Assembly: GCA_035303885.1 (NCBI GenBank)
Contig: DATGRE010000214.1
Coordinates: forward strand, 1-13,019
DNA length: 13,019 bases
DNA from: Zeimonas sp035303885
GTDB taxonomy: Bacteria; Pseudomonadota; Gammaproteobacteria; Burkholderiales; Burkholderiaceae_E
Reading direction: 5' to 3'
Below are positions 7,404 through 13,019 of this stretch, piece after piece; the first letter of the stretch is position 1; every line of letters starts with the position of its first letter. The position numbers and the translations under genes were made by a program. The notes below the pieces were generated by a model that saw only the letters and a list, made by a program, of their open reading frames with translations, was not told the origin of the DNA and ran no database searches.

Positions 7404-7569
7404 GGTGAAGGGTGAAAGGTGAAGGGTGAAGGGCGCCGGACGGCATTCGGCCGCTTCGGCGCTTCGTCCCTTCATCGACAACCTTCGATCAGTTTCGTTG
7501 GAGTCCCGGAAGGGGCCGGGCAAGAAGCGTGGGACCCGTCCGGCGCCCTTCACCCTTCACCCCTTCACA
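7404..7569. repeat. Intergenic element with heptamer tandem repeats and a perfect 26-bp inverted repeat, between atpD and atpC
   Basis: The left side holds four adjacent heptamers at 7404-7431: GGTGAAG, GGTGAAA, GGTGAAG, GGTGAAG. The right side has the reverse complement CTTCACC at 7548-7554 and 7555-7561, and a degenerate copy, CTTCACA, at 7563-7569. The innermost heptamers run into GGCGCCGGACGG, giving a perfect inverted repeat of 26 bp: 7418-7443 pairs with 7536-7561. The 92-bp centre contains a small hairpin, ATCGA/TCGAT (7474-7489), and no convincing ORF. The element covers nearly all of the 180-bp gap: it ends six bases from the atpD stop and nine from the atpC start. It would be transcribed as a large hairpin. 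The form resembles a non-autonomous intergenic repeat or miniature element, but copy number and family are unknown to me. Confidence 0.85.
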
Positions 7570-7575
7570 TCCTCG

Positions 7576-9024
<1,449 letters not shown>

Positions 9025-9029
9025 TTCGG

Positions 9030-9037
9030 TTCCTTCC
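9030..9037 (-). promoter_or_regulatory. Ribosome binding site of atpD
   Basis: GGAAGGAA on the minus strand, five bases before the ATG at 9024. It supports the extended N terminus of AtpD, since the frame is open far upstream and there is no other good start. Confidence 0.7.
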
Positions 9038-9119
9038 AGGATTCGATTTCGCTCGCTGACTTCGTTCGCTTCCGCGCTCAACGGATCCGCGCGCGTGTCC
9101 GACGGGTTCGCACGGGCGC

Positions 9120-9989
9120 TCAAACCGCCGCGGCGCCGCCGACGATCTCCGACAGCTCCTTGGTGATCGCGGCCTGCCGCGCCTTGTTGTAGGAGAGCTG
9201 CAGGTCGTCGATGACCTTCTTCGCGTTGTCGGAGGCCGACTTCATCGCGACCATGCGCGCGCTCTGCTCGCTCGCCATGTTCTCGGCCACCGCCTGGTAG
9301 ACGAGCGACTCGATGTAGCGCAGCAGCAGCTCGTCGAGCACGCTCTGCGCATCGGGCTCGTAGAGGTAGTCCCACGAGTATTCGCGGGTGTCCTCCTGCA
9401 GCCGCTCGCTGGACAGCGGCAGCAGCTGCTCGAGCATCGGCTCCTGCTTCATCGTGTTGATGAAGCGCGTGTAGGCGATGTACACGGCGTCGATCTCGCC
9501 GCGCTCGTAGGCCTCGAGCTGCACGCGCACCGGGCCGATCAGCCGGTCGAGGTGCGGCGTGTCGCCGAGCTGCACGGCGTGCGAAACGACCTTCGCGCCG
9601 ATGCGCTGCAGGAAGCCGAAGCCCTTGTTGCCGATGGCGGTGACCTGCACGCCGGCGCCGGCGCTCTCGAGCTCGCGCAGCTTGCCGGTGACCGCGCGCA
9701 GCACGTTCGTGTTCAGGCCGCCGCACAGGCCCTTGTCGGTGGTGACGACGATGACGCCGACGTTGCGCTGCTGCTCGCGCACGACGAGGAACGGATGACG
9801 GTACTCGGGGTTCGCGTCCGCCAGGTGCGCGGCGATGTTGCGCACCTTGTCGGCGTACGGACGCGCCTGGCGCATGCGGTCCTGCGCCTTGCGCATCTTC
9901 GACGCGGCGACCATCTCCATCGCCTTCGTGATCTTGCGCGTGTTCTGCACGCTCTTGATCTTGGTGCGGATCTCTTTGCTGCCCGCCAT
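9120..9989 (-). CDS. atpG: ATP synthase F1 subunit gamma
   Basis: Gamma is the rotating central shaft of F1. The 289-residue product begins MAGSKEIRTKIKSVQNTRKI, followed by TKAMEMVAASKMRKAQ, the conserved N-terminal helix of the coiled coil. VTTDKGLCGGLNTNV marks the Rossmann-like middle domain. The C-terminal helix (SYNKARQAAITKELSEIVGGAA) completes the coiled coil. Length is typical of the family. The ATG at 9989 has AGGA seven bases upstream and follows atpA by 35 bp. Nothing unusual. Confidence 0.98.
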   Translation of the reverse strand: MAGSKEIRTKIKSVQNTRKITKAMEMVAASKMRKAQDRMRQARPYADKVRNIAAHLADANPEYRHPFLVVREQQRNVGVIVVTTDKGLCGGLNTNVLRAVTGKLRELESAGAGVQVTAIGNKGFGFLQRIGAKVVSHAVQLGDTPHLDRLIGPVRVQLEAYERGEIDAVYIAYTRFINTMKQEPMLEQLLPLSSERLQEDTREYSWDYLYEPDAQSVLDELLLRYIESLVYQAVAENMASEQSARMVAMKSASDNAKKVIDDLQLSYNKARQAAITKELSEIVGGAAAV

Positions 9990-10024
9990 TTCGCTGTCCT
10001 GACTCGCGCTCTACGAAGGGGTGC

Positions 10025-11581
<1,557 letters not shown>

Positions 11582-11596
11582 GGGATACCCCTTGGC

Positions 11597-12130
11597 TTAA
11601 ATCTTCAACGCACTGGCCATCTGGGCCAGCTTGCCGCGCACGGATGCGTCGATCACCTCGTCGCCGATCTTCACGGCGACGCCGCCGATCAGGCTGGCAT
11701 CGACCGTGACGTTGGGCTTGATCCGCTTGCCGTATTTTTCCGCAAGCGTGGCGACGATCTCGTCGATCTGCTGCTCGACGAGCGGATATGCCGAGCGGAT
11801 CTGCGCGTCGAGCACGCCGTCGTGCTCGTTGCGCAGCTGCTCGAAGAGCTCGGCGATCTCGGGCAGCACGCCGAGCCGCTCGTTCTCGGCGAGCACCCGC
11901 ACGAAATTGCTCTGCTCGGCGCTCAACTGGCCGCTGGCGTCGGCGATCAGCTGCGCGACCTGCTCGTTGCTCAGCATCGGATTGCCGATGAGCTCGCGCG
12001 CGCTTTCGGTGTCGACGACGGTGGCGAGCCGCCGCAGCGCGTCGGACCAGGACGGCAGCGCGTTCGCCTCGCGCGCCAGATCGAACGCGGCCTCGGCATA
12101 CGGCCGGGCGATCGTCAACGACTCGGCCAT
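11597..12130 (-). CDS. atpH: ATP synthase F1 subunit delta
   Basis: Delta joins the b-subunit stator to the top of F1. The 177-residue product opens with the family sequence TIARPYAEAAFDLA, has an all-helical N-terminal domain (to about residue 105) and ends with the C-terminal signature LIGGVAVKIGDEVIDASVRGKL (about 146-167). Length is normal. Its ATG lies four bases behind the atpF stop with no clear Shine-Dalgarno, so translation is probably coupled to atpF. Confidence 0.97.
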   Translation of the reverse strand: MAESLTIARPYAEAAFDLAREANALPSWSDALRRLATVVDTESARELIGNPMLSNEQVAQLIADASGQLSAEQSNFVRVLAENERLGVLPEIAELFEQLRNEHDGVLDAQIRSAYPLVEQQIDEIVATLAEKYGKRIKPNVTVDASLIGGVAVKIGDEVIDASVRGKLAQMASALKI

Positions 12131-12134
12131 GGGA

Positions 12135-12608
12135 TCAGCGCAGCTCGTTCTTCAGGTTGGACAGCAGCTCGGCGTGGCGGTTCGCGTCGATCTCGCGGCG
12201 CAGGATGCGCTCGGCGCCGGCCACCGCCAGCGTGGCCACCTGCTCGCGCAGCTGCTCGCGCGCGCGCTGCGCCGCGAGCACCGCCTCTTCCTCGGCGGCC
12301 TTGCGCGCCGCGGCGATGATCTGCGCGGCCTCGTTGCGCGCGTTCTCGACGATGCCGGCGGCCTGCCGCTCGGCGAGCGAACGCACCTCGGCGGCGCCGG
12401 CGCGCGCCTGCTGCAGCTCCTGCTCGGCACGACGCTCGGCCGCGGCGAGATCGGCCTTCGCCTTGTCGGCGGCGGCGAGCCCCTCGGCGATGCGCTGCGA
12501 GCGCGCGTCGAGCGCGCGCGTGATCGGCGGCCAGACGAAGCGCGCGGTGAACCACCACAACGCCAGGAAGACGACGATCTGTACGATGAGCGTCGCGTTC
12601 AGGTTCAC
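12135..12608 (-). CDS. atpF: ATP synthase Fo subunit b
   Basis: Subunit b is the peripheral stalk: a membrane anchor plus a long dimeric coiled coil reaching F1. The 157-residue product starts MNLNATLIVQIVVFLALWWF, a single N-terminal transmembrane segment (about 5-24). The conserved VWPPI follows, then an Ala/Glu/Arg-rich coiled coil to about residue 140. The start codon is GTG (12606-12608), with GAGGGGG about seven bases upstream on the minus strand; the MNLNAT start is usual for betaproteobacterial AtpF. It lies 40 bp behind atpE. Normal length. Confidence 0.97.
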   Translation of the reverse strand: MNLNATLIVQIVVFLALWWFTARFVWPPITRALDARSQRIAEGLAAADKAKADLAAAERRAEQELQQARAGAAEVRSLAERQAAGIVENARNEAAQIIAAARKAAEEEAVLAAQRAREQLREQVATLAVAGAERILRREIDANRHAELLSNLKNELR

Positions 12609-12648
12609 GACGTACCCCCTCGAGACTGGGTGAACGGAATCCCGGGGA

Positions 12649-12891
12649 TCAGCCCTGGAACGGGTTGGCGAACGCGAACATCATCGCGATACCAACGCCG
12701 ATCAGGAACGCCGCGTCGATCAGGCCGACGAGCAGGAACATCTTCGTCTGCAGCTTGTCCATCAGCTCGGGCTGGCGCGCCGCACCTTCGATGTACTTGC
12801 CGCCCATCATGCCGATGCCCATGCAGGCGCCGAGGGCCCCGAGGCCGATGATCAAACCGCACGCGACGGCGACGAGAGCAACGTTGCTCAT
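12649..12891 (-). CDS. atpE: ATP synthase Fo subunit c
   Basis: Subunit c forms the rotating proteolipid ring. The 80-residue product is a two-helix hairpin. Helix 1 is glycine-rich (LIIGLGALGACMGIGMMGG), the polar loop carries ARQPE (38-42), and helix 2 holds the ion-carrying D59 in LLVGLIDAAFLIGVGIAMMF. An aspartate in this context, without the extra Gln/Glu/Ser ligands of sodium-type rings, indicates proton coupling. The ATG at 12891 has GGAG about ten bases upstream. The gap to atpB is 68 bp and contains a T-rich stretch (CTTTTTT on the minus strand) without a stem before it. Confidence 0.98.
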   Translation of the reverse strand: MSNVALVAVACGLIIGLGALGACMGIGMMGGKYIEGAARQPELMDKLQTKMFLLVGLIDAAFLIGVGIAMMFAFANPFQG

Positions 12892-12959
12892 GGTTCAAGG
12901 ACTCCGGTGAGTAGAGACGGTTGCTGATGCTCTAGGAAAAAAGAACGACGAAAGCGGCT

Positions 12960-13019
12960 TCAGTGATGCTCGAAGGCCTGACCCACGTAGACGAGCGCGA
13001 GCATCATGAAGATGAACGC
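12960..13019 (-). CDS. atpB: ATP synthase Fo subunit a, C-terminal end only (cut by the window edge)
   Basis: The last 19 codons and a TGA (12960-12962) are present. The minus strand reads AFIFMMLALVYVGQAFEHH, the end of the last transmembrane helix of subunit a and its short His-rich tail, as in betaproteobacterial AtpB. Subunit a provides the proton half-channels against the c ring. Its place directly before atpE confirms the call. The rest of the gene lies outside the window. Confidence 0.9.
   Translation of the reverse strand, partial: AFIFMMLALVYVGQAFEHH

Noticed and set aside
7396..7446. A longer AtpC starting at 7446 inside the repeat element
   Set aside because: The added 17 residues (with SPFTLHLRK) are translated repeat sequence unlike any epsilon subunit; the ATG at 7395 matches the family start.
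7404..7569. CRISPR array or direct-repeat array
   Set aside because: The repeats are adjacent 7-mers without spacers and inverted on the two sides; there are no cas genes.
9025..9726. An upstream extension of the atpD frame to give a 716-residue protein, possibly a fusion
   Set aside because: The extra part overlaps atpG in another frame, has shadow-like composition, and a good ribosome site precedes the ATG at 9024.
12930..12940. Terminator between atpB and atpE
   Set aside because: There is a T-rich run on the minus strand (CTTTTTT) but no GC-rich stem just before it, and termination here would cut off the rest of the operon.

Overview
The window is high-G+C bacterial chromosome, and every gene I can support lies on the minus strand, so transcription runs from right to left. 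The subunit order atpB-E-F-H-A-G-D-C is the standard F1Fo ATP synthase operon. Several protein signatures point to a betaproteobacterium, most likely of the order Burkholderiales: the IVQCIGAVVDIQFPR start of the beta core, DNIYRYTLAG around the beta Walker B, VNEEYVEKFTNG in alpha, and an AtpB tail ending in VYVGQAFEHH. The assignment rests on recognising these family signatures, not on a search.

Region by region, in transcription order: 12960-13019 holds the last 19 codons of atpB. atpE (c), atpF (b), atpH (delta), atpA (alpha), atpG (gamma) and atpD (beta) follow to 7576. The gap between atpD and atpC is almost entirely filled (about 7404-7569) by an element made of GGTGAAG-type heptamers with a perfect 26-bp inverted repeat. 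atpC (epsilon) then ends the operon, and a 10-bp GC-rich hairpin at 6846-6868 probably terminates it. Just beyond is a YdjM/DUF457-type membrane metal-dependent hydrolase gene (6294-6820) broken by an apparent one-base deletion near 6466-6471. After a 106-bp gap comes a three-gene tripartite RND multidrug efflux operon: periplasmic adaptor (TTG start with a strong GGAGGAG), AcrB/MexB-type inner-membrane pump, and NodT/OprM-type outer-membrane lipoprotein.

The two main modules are ordinary and well understood. The ATP synthase uses the proton gradient to make ATP, and the RND pump spends the same gradient to export lipophilic compounds. No regulator of the pump is in the window. I found no phage genes, insertion sequence, CRISPR array, RNA gene or new multigene system. 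The parts most worth a second look are the atpD-atpC intergenic repeat element, the frameshifted hydrolase, the long low-complexity tail on the efflux adaptor, and the imperfect palindromes in front of the efflux operon.
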